This document shows, piece after piece, positions 25,051 to 36,800 of a DNA stretch of 64,000 bases. Within the stretch, counting starts at the first letter, position 1. Every line of letters starts with the position of its first letter. The notes under the pieces were generated by a model. The model saw only the letters and a program-made list of their open reading frames with translations, was not told the DNA's origin and searched no databases. The DNA is from Sthenelais limicola. Lineage: Eukaryota; Annelida; Polychaeta; Phyllodocida; Sigalionidae. A program made the position numbers and the translations under genes. The DNA lies in assembly GCA_942159475.1 (NCBI GenBank), contig OW804095.1, positions 151,332,808-151,396,807 on the forward strand, written 5' to 3'.

Positions 25051-28000
25051 AGGACAGGGTGCTAACCAAGGAGTGCCTGGCAGACTGCTGGCGCCATTTA
25101 GTGTTCAGGAAAAAGTAAAAAAGAAAAAAAAAATTGTCTCTCGTAGATTTTAACTCTTGTTGTCATGATGACTTACAAGGATCAGCATACATTATATACG
25201 GGTGCACCACCTCGGCCCTTAGTCAGGCTACAAAGAAATGCAAAGGTGCAGAGATAGTTTAATTTTCTATTTCAAACTAAGAAATTTCACACAAAAGTGG
25301 TTCAAGGATCTGTGCAGTTAATCTATTCCCTGTTGATATTAATGTCATGTGCCATAAGGGATATTCTAAAGGTAAAGTAATAATGTTATCCTAGCATTGC
25401 AATCTGGCGTTGTATTATGCTGTATTTTGAAACCGTACGGTTCCTAGTCAAGGTATATGCAACGTTCCGGTTGTTCAGCTGCCCTCCTTCTGCAGTGGAT
25501 ATCTGCATTTTCCTCTCCAGCCCGAGATCAGCCACCGTACTTATAACACTGAGTCGTTTAGCATTGTATTGTTTATGTGTCAGTTGTATTAACTAGTATC
25601 AAAATCATAAGGTGGATGGTAGCTATGCATTTCAAATCATGTCCACTCCAGTATTTTATCCGTAGATGGTCAAAGTCAAGAGAGAGAGAAAAAAGTTAAA
25701 CAAACACAAAAGATAAAAAGGAAAACAAATTAGGATAAAAAAAAAAATGTATTTTCTAAGTCATGAATACGAGCCTAACTATCCGGTGCTACGTTCTGCC
25801 AACTGACTCAAGACTTACTGATTAGGGGAGACAGTCTTGGGAACATTTCGACAGAACCACACGTGGCTTATTAACAGAGAAACCCTATTTTACTCAAAGT
25901 TGACAGCCAGAGGTCACCATTATTGTAATGTTGGAGTACTGTAATTTTTTTTATAGATTGCCCTTTCTCGCGATCGAAAAAAAAATTAATAAGGACCCAA
26001 AGCAAACCATGGAAGATTCACCTCTTATGTGCCAGGGGAATCTGATGGGAGATTGGAAAGTTGTTGCCATGGTTCTAAGTTACCACCGAACTGATGAATG
26101 TGAACATGCTCAGTGTTACTATGCCTTTGTCACTCCGTTCCTGGGCAGATAGAAAACAAAACGATTGACATATCCCATCTCTGCTGAAAGTGAAAGATAC
26201 TAAATTATTCCAATCAGTAAATAGCAAAAAAATAAATTGATAAAAAAAAAACAAGGAAATGAAAAGTGATGTTAACTTGGAATGGTAGAAGAAATGTGTT
26301 AATGATGAAAAACCAAAACCATCCACAAATGTGCAAGTGTGATAATAATTTATAATGCCATAGCAGATATTTTATCATCCCTGAGTTCAATCTCCAGATA
26401 CTGTATTTTGTATTCCGGTGCAAAGCATGCAAATAACTGCGATCAGCAACTCAAAGATGTCTATGTTTGAAACCACTCATATAACTGAACATGAAGGATA
26501 GTGGTTATGATATAAAGTATATATGAACTACCTGTTGATGTAACTTATCCAATGAGATTTTCAAGTATGTTGTATTATCTGGTAAGGTTATAAAGTCTTA
26601 TACTTATGATGTTAGAATAGTAAAGTCATGCCTTCCACACTGTACCAACCTTTCTCGCGGTATACATACATATATTATAAATTATATACAAGCGTATATA
26701 ACAATATAAAGTCTTGCCAAGTCATCAATGTGGTTAGCTTGAGATACGGACAAACTTTTCTCGTTCGCAACAAAATTCTCATACAATAACTTTAAAAAAC
26801 TGTGCCTCTTTTTTTTCATAAACCGAGGGCTTCTCTGTAGATATAAGTGTATTCTTCATGTTATCAGGAAGCGTGCTTTATTTTCCTTGGGATTTTATTG
26901 ATTTGTTGTTTTTCCAAGCTAATTTTTAATTTCCATTCGGGTGCTGGGCAAAGAAAATTCATTGTTTCCTTTGTGACTATCCGTTGGCACTTTCAGCTTA
27001 CACTTTAACCCCGTATAATGCTTGGTTTGAATTTTAATCCTCTTTAAACGAGGAGGTGGCATAATGTATAGTGCAATACGTGATACCCGGAATCCACACG
27101 ACTTATTCAAGTAAAGGTGCAACGTTTTAACGATGAATTTAATTAGGAGATATTGGATGGTGAACAACTACAGACTTTGTACTATTCCTATATTTGCTGT
27201 GTTTTGTGTAGAGGAAATAAAGATCTCGTTAAGTCAAGTTCGGTGTTATGTTTTCTCTACCATTCCCTTCCCTTAAATCAGGGACAATCAGTAGACTTGT
27301 CGCTCCATGTTTTTCGAATATTCTTATTTAAAAAAAAATGGGGTGTTGCCATTAAATTGCGACTCATTTATCTTACTATGCAACTGATGATCATTCTCGC
27401 ATTGAATATATGAAGTAATTATGTTATATTATTGGAACGCGGAAACCCCCAAGCTTTGGCTAACGGCCCACCTACCACCGCTATCACAATGTATCGTCTA
27501 TAGTAACTATATATGTATGGCAGAAATCTTAGATCTAAATATCAACTCGACACTTCATTTTCTCTATAAGTCAACGTAGACCTATGGAGTCTATAATGTA
27601 AGATACATTTTAAAAACTACGGTAAATATACATGTATTGCTAAGATGTTTTTAAATAGTATATTTCAAAATAGATCCAGGGGATAAAGGCTAATCCCTCA
27701 TTGCATTTCTAGCTGAGTCATTGCATCATACAATATATCGCAATCGTCCATTGGCAATCCGTCAATTGTGAAACTACGTCACTCGAAATATAGCCGGTCT
27801 TGAGGTACAATAATATTATTGTTAGCAAACCTACCTAAAATTACATTGAAACATTTTTTCTTCAAAATCATAATTAGTCAACGTAGCGGATATATATGTC
27901 AGAACGCAATCTTGAAAATACTAGTACGGTATTTGTTTTTATTGATAAGGCAAATCTAATCATTTTACAATCTTAATTCTTTGGGTAATGGCACTGGGTT

Positions 28001-28141
28001 AGATCAACCCTTGAGGGAGGGTTACTGCCAACCGGTTAAAAAGTATGACCAGTTAACCAGTACAGTTCTATGGATCTACCAGATTTTAGATTAATGAAAT
28101 AAGAATACCGGTTAAAAAAACGACTAAAACTATGTACCGTA

Positions 28142-28224
28142 ATTAAAGTTCCAGTCTGCATGTTTTAATTTACACATCCACTGCCAAACACTGTAAATTA
28201 AAGTATGCAGACTGGAACTTTAAT
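28142..28224. repeat. 83-bp foldback element (MITE-like or hairpin RNA)
   Basis: ATTAAAGTTCCAGTCTGCAT at 28142 is mirrored by ATGCAGACTGGAACTTTAAT ending at 28224; about 34 bases pair with only two mismatches around a loop of about 15 bases. No clear target-site duplication was found, so I cannot tell a small non-autonomous transposon from a structured-RNA precursor. Confidence 0.75.
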
Positions 28225-28380
28225 AAGATATTTAATTTTCCTATTTTTATTTGCATTTACTTGCCCGCAAATGAGATAATAAATGAATTGCAAACAATTA
28301 GGCCTAATGGATAAAGGGAATAGTGCTCATGGTGGTAAAAGGTTAGTTAAAAAGATAGAATTCCTGCCACCATAAACAAT

Positions 28381-28770
28381 CCGCCCCGCCCACCCAGGAT
28401 CTGCTCCGTTTGTGACAAACACACCCGCTAGGTGCCAGCACAAGTGCGCGACCGCGTGACCTTCACCTTGCCCGCGTGATGAGTGCCATGGAGTTTTGGC
28501 TGCGGGTCGTGGAAAACTTTGCTCGTGTAGAAAATAACCTCAGCTCATAGTTGAATGGCGGTACTGACGTCATTTTGAAGACACGCTGATAGGCCGTTGG
28601 TGGTGGGCGCTGTCTTATATGTCCGACCTTCACGGCTTCGTTACTACGTATAGACTTCTGATACAACTCGAAGTAAACCACAACATTCAACAAGGGTAGA
28701 CACCACTGACTGTCTTGGGATCTGTCTCCGACCTGCAGGTTTGTCCACTTACCATCCTCTGGCCACATTT
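28381..28770. promoter_or_regulatory. GC-richer patch with a GC box; possible upstream promoter of the carrier gene
   Basis: This is the only clearly GC- and CpG-richer stretch upstream of SLC25A15. It starts with CCGCCCCGCCC at 28381 and has an AG|GTTTGT donor-like junction near 28739. The carrier's first coding exon starts with an acceptor at 31623-31624, so at least one upstream non-coding exon must exist; this is a plausible place for it. An open frame antisense to this patch has no recognisable motif. Confidence 0.25.
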
Positions 28771-30379
28771 GGCATCACTCTCACCGGTCAGCTGGTCAGC
28801 TGGTGGGCTTAGATGTCGGTGCATCTGATTCGGATCTGATTACAGATCATGGGTCTCATACTATCCGTGTTTGTTTAATTATTAACCCAGTCATCTTTAG
28901 ACTTTACAGAATAACGATACAGTTGAGACTTGAGTTGACTCTTTATTTCTTGATAGATAGAGAGAGCTACACCCCGGAGCAGGGTTCGAGCCATATTATA
29001 GGCTACAACTGGCTAGTTTCTTGAATGATTGGCCTTGCCTTGGTGATGTATTTGTAAAGTTGCCGTGCTTTTCAACAATTTGTGAATAATGAAAATGAAG
29101 GGCCTAGGCAGAGAATCAGAATGGATAACCAGATGATATATGACATGATATTAATTATTATATTACGGTATGTAATAGCTCTGGGATAACCAAACCAAGG
29201 CAAAGCCAAGAGAACCATTTCTCTATTACTAATATATTTTTTAAATCATATCTCGTGTCGGAATAATTGTAAAAATAGATCGGGAGGATTTTTAGAATTA
29301 CCACATGTAGCCAGGTTGAGCTTATTTTTAATCCTTAATCCAACCCGATATTCTTGGTTTGACTACGACCGGTTTAGATCCTCTATACCTTTTTGTGGAC
29401 ACTACAAACTATATATAGGTTGCCGTGGACCGGTTTAATTTCTAGATTATCAGTAAATGTAAAAATCATTAATGGCCTTTAAAGAATGCCTTTGTAAGCT
29501 GTTAGTTTACACTGTATAGCTCTGTATCCACCCCTACCACTGTCTTTGCATTATCTACTTGGAAGGATTTATAAAAACATGTATTTTATTGTATCGGACA
29601 ATACGTCCAATTTCAAATATGACGGCGATGGGGATATATACTCCTACTGGTATATGTTATAAATGTTGTTTTCTCTTGGTTTCCATATAAACCTATTATG
29701 AAGAGTTAATTAAGTCTTTTAGTAATTTAATTGGCCCATCAGTAATTCAATAATTCATCCACTCCTTACTTTAGACGCAGCTCAAAGGCAAAGACCGTCA
29801 CACTGTCTATACAATCCATTACGGTATATGCAGTATATATTTTTTTTTGTTCAAAATATTTATTCAGGTAAAGTCATTTTTACATTGGTCTCGTATTTAA
29901 AAATCAATTCAAAACCACTTGACATTCGACCGACCAGACGATGGAACGTACTATAATTACTCTAAACTCTATAGAGTTGGCTGAAGGATTAACCATTCTT
30001 GTCTCTCGTTATTTAAACATGGTGAATATAAGCGCACAAACAATCTGTTGTTTGCGCTAAAACCATAAAATGTTCATCAAAACAAATTTAATTATGTTAC
30101 TTAACGTGTGAATGTTTGTGCCCTTGGCACCCACAATAACTTGCACCGGTTCAGTTCCTCCCCATTTTATTTACAATAGTTGGCTTCTTCTATACTATAG
30201 ACTAATAGACTAGTGGTTGTTGGTCGCGCGCCAGACAAGAGCCATTCGAGTGTGAGACATGTTTTGAACTCTAGGCATTTCTGTATATACTATATTGTTA
30301 TACTATGTATTATATACATCATCGATCCATGTATACATAAAGAAATAAAATAATGCGTGTATATCGATATATATTTATT

Positions 30380-30527
30380 GAAGCTCACCCCCCCCCCCCT
30401 TCCCCTCCCCGACCATCACCACTACTACTCCTCTCTCCCTTGCCTAATCTCCTTTCCCTATCTCTCCCTCTCCCCCCCCCCCCCCTTTCCCCCTCTCCAC
30501 ACTCTCCCTCCCCCTCTCCTCCCCCCC

Positions 30528-30561
<34 letters not shown>

Positions 30562-30615
30562 TTCTCTCTCTCTATCTCGACTCTCTCTCTATCTCGGCTC
30601 TCTCTCCCTCCCTTC
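30380..30615 (+). repeat. Low-complexity C-rich and (CT)n tract
   Basis: Poly-C runs near 30388 and 30473 lead into (CT)n with interruptions from about 30527 to 30607. Proline/serine-rich and arginine/glutamate-rich open frames on the two strands are by-products of the repeat. Confidence 0.9.
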
Positions 30616-31229
30616 CTGACCCCGTGGAAAATGATATGGCCATTAATAAGTAATACTCTTTCAAGGTGCCCTACATTCTTTCTTATTTGATCATTGACGA
30701 GCATGTTGGCGCTACACTATTATCTCTTCTGTACGTAATGCCAGATAGTATATATATATAATACATCAAGTTTTTCGAGTACTTGCAACTCAACTATTAA
30801 GTTCTATAAAAAATGGCACTCATCAGTGGAAGAGCTGTCATCATTGTCAGAGGTGATCAACCACTTGTATTAACATCAGCAATAAAGAATGTTTGAATTG
30901 AATTGAAGCTTGTCATTACCGACAACCTTCTTTTGTATCAAGTGGAAATATTGAATACTTGATCGATCCATAGATTTGCCTTCATGAAATGGTACCGAAT
31001 AATTAAGGGCATGCAAGCACACAACTATCAATAATTGGTAATAAGGTACCTGCATGTTTGTGGTTAGAAGACTTATTTCATTAGAATAGAGCTGGCTAGC
31101 TTTGCTGTGTCTATCCATAGCCATTAATTCATGACCCGGGGATCAAAAACTTGCTATTCATGACTGGATATTAATGGTTTTACCACTCACTATCACGCAC
31201 TCAAATAGGAGTGTTATTAGATAGTGTTA

Positions 31230-31290
31230 TCATTAGTGGTACGCTATTGTGATAGAGGCCAACGATTCAAATCCAGGACAGGGTATTTTT
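31230..31290 (+). repeat. tRNA-derived SINE fragment
   Basis: A-box-like TAGTGGTACGC (about 31234) is followed about 30 bases later by the B-box-like GATTCAAATCC (31264-31274) and then CAGGACAGGGTATTTTT, a tail often seen in tRNA-derived SINEs. It cannot fold as a full tRNA. It sits about 350 bases upstream of the ornithine carrier's first coding exon. Confidence 0.4.
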
Positions 31291-31666
31291 ATTCAAACAA
31301 TCTCCCACAAGTTAACATTCCATTCACCCGTTTAATAAGTCAACCAGGTATATTCTTTTTTCACTAGTTCATTCACTCAGTCCTGTAACAGAATGTACTT
31401 AGGAAGTTTGAAAGAAAACCCATTAATCTCATTACTATAATTTGTACTGATTTAACCTTGATATATCAGTGTATCTGCAGGAATGATCCTATAGTGACAT
31501 TTTCGACATTAAGGACCCTCAAGATGATGTGATTTGATCTGTTGATAATTGGTACATCTCCTTCTGTTATTTCTACCTGTTGTGTATTCTTTCCTATATT
31601 AATTCACCAATAATTATCTTTCAGGGTTAGCATTTTCTTTGAAGAAATAATTTGCAGCTAAACACC

Positions 31667-34600
31667 ATGGAGGGGGAAGTACTCACATTACAACCAGAGG
31701 TTATAGAGACCACTAATCCACAGATGTCGGCCTTAGAAGCTGCCATCGATTTCGCTGGAGGTTGCGCCGGTAAGGATCTTATAGATGTATATATTTAACA
31801 TTTAATTGATTCTCATCAAGCGGATGAGTCCTCCATCATAAGTGATATTTGTATTAAAATGTATATAATATTCCCTGAAGAAGGTTCAACTGTTAGAACC
31901 GAAACGTTGGAATCAGACTATCGAATTAACTATATGTTAATAAAAAAAACACTTTATGAAGCCTGCTGTTGTCTAGTTATGGTGTTCTACCAACTCTAAT
32001 TTATATAACATTAGTGTTTTCGTGGTATGTTTAGTTTACCAAATTGTGTCTAGACTAGTCACTAAAGACAGACCCTATGTTTGGGTGGATTCAGTGGGTG
32101 GGATAAAGACTTCCTCCTTTTTGATGCTAACATTTGAAAGTCATGGATTTGCCCCTCGTGTATCTATACCTAGGAGTGTCGGGCGAAAAAGCCAGTGTTT
32201 TGCGAGTATAACCATTTGGCGTCGGTTCAACAACAATACATTTCACCCATATACGTGAACATCCAATATAATATTAAATATACAATACTTCACAATGGAA
32301 CATGTTATTATCTTTTATTCAGGTGGCGTTGCGTCTGTGTATGTGGGACAGCCATTAGACACAGTGAAAGTAAAGCTTCAGACATTCCCCACTTTGTACA
32401 AAAATGCATTAGACTGCTTCATGCAAACACTAAAAACGGAAGGCGTTGTGCGGGGCCTGTATGCCGGGACGCTGCCCTCTATCGCGGCGCAGGTGGCAGA
32501 GAATTCCGTCCTTTTCATGTGTTATGGGATGTGCCAGAAAGTTGTTCTCAGGGTGAGTAAATGTATCGAGTTTCTGCTGTAATTAAGCCCCCCCCCTCCC
32601 CCACAAAAAAAGAAATAAATGAAAACAATATAGGCGTGTGTTTGGTTCACACCAGCTGAAAATAAGTTTTTGGAGGCACCAACCTCCATGCTCACCATGC
32701 AGGGCGTTACAAAATATTTTTGTGTGTTAAAAATGGTTCCTGAGATCTTCATAAAAATGGATTTATGAAATTCTGCCACTTTTCAAGTTTAAACGAGGGC
32801 ATTGTGTGTATTTAATACCAATGAGATGATATTATGTGTAATAAGAGGGAGTAAGGGTTTTACAGTCTGGACGATTGTGTGGTGCTACTTGAATTAACTT
32901 TTGGTTAACCGGATAGCCCAAGGCTATAGTCTAAAATATTAGAAATAATAATTACCCCTATTAGTCTTGTTGTTACACAGTTGGAATTAATTTCATAATT
33001 GTCTCTTGCCATTTGCCATCTGTGTACTATTGTTTTCTTTACTCTTACGAAGAGTCTTTAAGAAAAAACATCAATTGACTTGACTCCCACTTTAGCTCCA
33101 ATTTATAGTTTAATTTTATTTAACAAAGATTATGTGTGGTGTGTAGGGTGGAGTATCTATGTAAAGAGTATCTACCGGACCTATAATGGCAATCTGAGCA
33201 ACAGTCATCGTATTATTTATTCCTTTTAACCGCATCTCAGGTGTGCGACTATATTCCCTATCGCTGCAGATATGCCCTATGCATTGTCTATGAACGAATG
33301 ATGGTCATAATGATAGTGTTCGATTGTTTTACACAATTTTATTAGACACATTTTCACAACAGTGATAGGTCTCATTTGCCAAGTAAAGATTGGAAAAATA
33401 CCTTTAATTTTAGATTTAGATTAAGATTTTAGACATAATATTCTATTGTTTATCCAGACTTTAGGCAGAAAGGAAGGCGATCATCTGGGTCCTCTGGGGA
33501 AAGCCACAGCTGGTGGAATGGCAGCGTTCTTCTCTTCGTTCACTTTGTGCCCCACTGAGCTGGTCAAATGTCGTCTGCAAGCCATGCAGCAAATGGTGGC
33601 GTCTGGTCAGCTGCCTGCGTCTGCCCAGGTGTAAGTTTCATTCCCTTTGAATAATAGTTGTGTGGATGACATACGATAGGGGTCTGCATTATAGTCATTG
33701 CAAATGGCTGAAGTCAGCGATGTTGTATGTACAGTAGAACCTCGCATAAAGACCACCTCTATATAGAGGAGTTTCTCTCAGTCCCGAATTGCTTTCCTCT
33801 TATTAGATTAGCCCCTCTAATGAGACCACCTCGCTATGAGACCACAAATCGTTCAGTCCCAAGGGTGGTCTCAATAGAGAGGTTCCACTGTATAATGTTT
33901 AGTTCCGGAAGTGTACATTTATGTAATAACAAATCAATTTTACACCGGAAAAGGGTGCCTCTCTTCTATAATACCATAGCTCTTCCAGAGGGCCCCTATC
34001 GAAAATGGAGTTAAGTCAAATAAGATGGAGAGTTTTCACTACTAACTGGTGGAGTAGAGGACCAACTGAACGTTTTAAGATCTTCAGAGAGACAACGATT
34101 TGAGTTGTTAAATGTTCCTTTTATTGTTAAGTTAAATATGTACTGTAGCAGTTGAAAGAAAGATGGAGTGACTACACTAGCATAAAAGGCTAACATGGTA
34201 ATAATAATAAAGTAATAAACTGTGCACGCTACATGCCGCGAAGCGAGGTCATGTATCCACTCTCCTTCATGTGTATGTTAGGGTTCACATGCCACAGGTC
34301 CTCTTAACAACGATTCGATGCTTCTGCATAATTTTGTTTGACCATGAATACAAAGGAAAATACAGTGCAATAATGGTCCTGGGTAAGACCATAAAGTGCC
34401 TTTCTGTCTCTTTTCTCTGTCTCTCTCTCCTTTCTTCTCTATCTCTATTTCCTGGGTATGATCATAAACTGCCTCCCTCTCAGCTCTCCCGCCCTTGATA
34501 TAACACTTCAAAGTGTTGATAAGGGGGTAAAGCAACCAATCTCACTCACTACAGTGCAATAATAAGATATAATACCATAATTATTCGGGCAAGTTTATTT

Positions 34601-36800
34601 TGATTTTTTCATAGAATTTGACTCCCATCAAATGTCATTCAATATTGATTTGTTCATTCTTATGCCTTTCGTTTACAAGATTTTAATAGTGCACTCTTTT
34701 GTTTCTCTAGGGGTCCATTTAGGCTTACACACCAGATCATCAGAGACGATGGTTTTAGAGGATTATTCCGCGGATTAGTACCTACATTTGCTCGAGAAAT
34801 GCCGGGTTATTTCTTTTTCTTTGGCGGATATGAAGTTGCAAAAGTGGTCTTGACGCCGAAGGGAGGGAACCCGGAAGATTTAGGTGAGTTTAAGATTTTG
34901 AATTTAACATGGGAAGTCTACCTGTATTGTATGTATGTACTGAAGCTTCTGTAGTTCTCAAATGTATAGGAAGTATATTCTACCAAGAGTTATAACCCAA
35001 ATTAGTTCATGTAAAAATTATGTGAAGTCCTAAGTACATAGGACTATATTGTACTGTTTTATTCCACGATTTGGCCGTGAGAGTGAAGTATATCGGAAAT
35101 GCTTCACTCTCACAACCAGTGAAATATTTTTGGCTCATACGCCCCTAGTTGTTTCGGCCGCCTGGTGCGATCGGAAAGTTCGTGAAAACGTGGGCGTATT
35201 CTTACTATAGTACTGTGTTCTGGTACTGCATTGTGCACGCTAGCTATATTTTACCTTCTGTTATTGTTAGATTAGATCAACTGTCCCCTATCAGTAACAG
35301 CTGGAAGACCAGCATGTCTACCCTGTTCTCAACCATTATTCCTTTATGTATTAGATTGGCAAATAAAGTATTTTCAAATCGAATCAAATGTAAGGATAAC
35401 ATGGTTACACTAGCCATTGATACATATACAATGATTTTATTAGGACTTTGTATCTGTTGTATTCGTGTTGAAACACCTAGAACCGTATAACCAACACGTT
35501 TTGAGGATAATCTGATATTACAATGATTTTTTTTTGAGCATTTTTTTTTATTGATGCTCTGTATTCGCTCTCTCTTCTGGTCTTGGCGAATAACCATTGT
35601 TACAAGTCCTAACGCGTGTTCAAGCCTAGATTCATAAAAATATGTTTAAATATATATTTCAGGACCACTTAGAACAATAGCATGTGGAGGTATAGGAGGC
35701 ATGGCGCTTTGGGCGTCCATTTTCCCAGCTGACGTCATCAAATCAAGGGTACAGGTCTCGCCGCCAGAGGGTGCACCCAAAAGTTTTGTCCCCCTTCTCA
35801 TATGGATCGCTCGTCGTGAAGGTAGGTTTATGGTCAGGTCTCGTTGTTTTTATTTTACATTGATTTTTACTATTTAATAGGTAAAAAATAAATTGGTGTG
35901 TATTCCAGTTCCCCCCACCACACCTTGAAAAACAACCCCCACCCCCACCCCACCAAACAAATTGTTTGACCATGCCTGATTTTCTTTTTTACAAAAAAAC
36001 CCTAATAATTAAAGCAGGCTATCATAAAGCACATTTTCCTTGTTTAAAACAACTATGGCTATAAAATTGACATTTTTCAGTACCTGGAAGCTCCTGGTTT
36101 CCTAATAATATAAAAAAAAGTTACCCCCTACCTAGTTACCAGATCACTTCGGGGCCCACCCAGCTGAGCCCACCCAGCGCTTTAGATCGCTCGGCCACCT
36201 CAGTTCACCCGCCACTAAAGATACGTTCAGTGGCTTATTCATAACGAGTATAGATGGTTAAATTGTGGAGTAATATTGAGTCTGAATGATCGTATGTCAG
36301 TGAAATTATTATGTTCTAGAAATAAGTACGCCCCCTACAAACCTTGGTTTTCGGATCAAATGGGAGGAGAAAGGACGATTTTGCCAGATCCTAGCATGGA
36401 CGTATAATCTTTTACAGTTCCTGATTCCAGTCACCTCCATTTATTGGCACCCCACCAAACAAATTGTTTGACCATGCCTTTGACGAGCAAAAGCGTGCCA
36501 AAAAATGGAAAGAAAATACATTTTAGAAATTAAAAGTCCTTAGTATATAATTGGAGTATGAAGAAATGAAAGGGTGGTGGGTCCCTTCTACCTTCTGTCA
36601 GCCTCCCCCGGACTGCCCTGAATATTGTTTGATCATGCTTGGATATTAAACTTCTCACTGTTGTTTCTCCTCTGCTAGGTGTTGCTGCACTCTACAAAGG
36701 CTTGGGACCGACGTTACTCAGAACCTTCCCTGCTACTGGCATGTTGTTCCTCGCTTACGAAACGACCAAGAAAGTACTTACGAACGTTACGAGCTCATAA
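31667..36800 (+). CDS. SLC25A15: Mitochondrial ornithine carrier (complete)
   Basis: Six coding exons: 31667-31769, 32323-32552, 33458-33630, 34711-34883, 35663-35821 and 36679-36800; total 319 aa against about 301 in human ORNT1. The ATG sits in a strong context (AACACCATGG). All three mitochondrial carrier signatures P-x-D/E-x-x-K are present: PLDTVK (45-50), PTELVK (143-148) and PADVIK (248-253). The family-typical EMPGYFFFFGGYE lies in exon 4. ORNT-type carriers exchange ornithine for citrulline or protons across the inner mitochondrial membrane, linking cytosol and matrix in arginine and urea-cycle metabolism. Substrate choice between ornithine and related basic amino acids is inferred from the family; SLC25A2 is the nearest alternative in vertebrates. 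An upstream non-coding exon is implied by the acceptor at 31624. Confidence 0.93.
31870..31914 (+). ncRNA. Hammerhead-ribozyme-like motif (probably decayed) in carrier intron 1
   Basis: ATTCC (31870-31874), CTGAAGA (31875-31881), stem GGTTC/GAACC (31883-31887 with 31896-31900), GAAACGTT (31901-31908), then GGAAT (31909-31913), which pairs with the first ATTCC. This is the order of a minimal type-I hammerhead with a two-pair stem III (AC/GT), as described in Penelope-like retroelements. One extra A (31882) between the core and stem II suggests a decayed or inactive copy. Confidence 0.45.
33732..33890 (+). mobile_element. 159-bp pogo-like MITE in carrier intron 3
   Basis: Terminal repeats CAGTAGAACCTC and GAGGTTCCACTG (one mismatch as inverted copies) are flanked by TA on both sides (33730-33731 and 33891-33892), as expected for Tc1/mariner-pogo insertions. 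The inside is made of short GAGACCACCTC-like repeats and has no coding capacity. Confidence 0.75.
35946..36479 (+). repeat. Identical 32-bp direct repeats in carrier intron 5
   Basis: Positions 35946-35977 and 36448-36479 are identical over 32 bases (core CCAAACAAATTGTTTGACC); a third, diverged copy of the TTGTTTGACCATGCC part lies near 36626-36650. All fall within the intron 35822-36678. They may be parts of the interspersed repeat that also carries the tRNA-like segment at about 36174. Confidence 0.65.
36145..36220 (-). repeat. tRNA-Leu/Ser-like segment, probably a SINE head or tRNA pseudogene
   Basis: On the minus strand, GGTGGCCGAGCGATCTAAAG (36180-36199 region) followed by CGCTGGG is a near-perfect tRNA-Leu/Ser 5' half with A box and D loop. 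No matching B box or acceptor stem closes the structure, so it is not an intact tRNA gene. It lies inside carrier intron 5. Confidence 0.5.

Larger units (their letters stand above)
17558..31624. other. 14-kb interval between cyclin G and the ornithine carrier with no recognisable gene
   Basis: It begins with the cyclin G 3' UTR, whose end is unknown; an AATAAA at 22110-22115 is one candidate but far away. Open frames here are short, compositionally unremarkable and without conserved motifs. Visible landmarks are (TA)n and (TAC)n runs at 19.4-19.53 kb, a nuclear-receptor half-site cluster at 25020-25050, a foldback element at 28142, a GC-richer patch at 28381-28770 that might be an upstream promoter or first exon of the carrier, C and CT runs at 30.38-30.61 kb, and a tRNA-like SINE at 31.23 kb. 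Non-coding RNAs cannot be excluded. Confidence 0.6.

Noticed and set aside
28970..29020. GGTTCGAGCC as a tRNA T arm
   Set aside because: The T stem does not pair and no A box or acceptor stem is found at the right distance.
30353..30704. Proline/serine-rich and Arg/Glu-rich open frames on both strands
   Set aside because: Direct translation of poly-C and (CT)n microsatellites.
32195..32560. 121-codon frame overlapping carrier exon 2
   Set aside because: A shadow of the true SLC25A15 frame, which carries the conserved carrier motif and correct splice phases.
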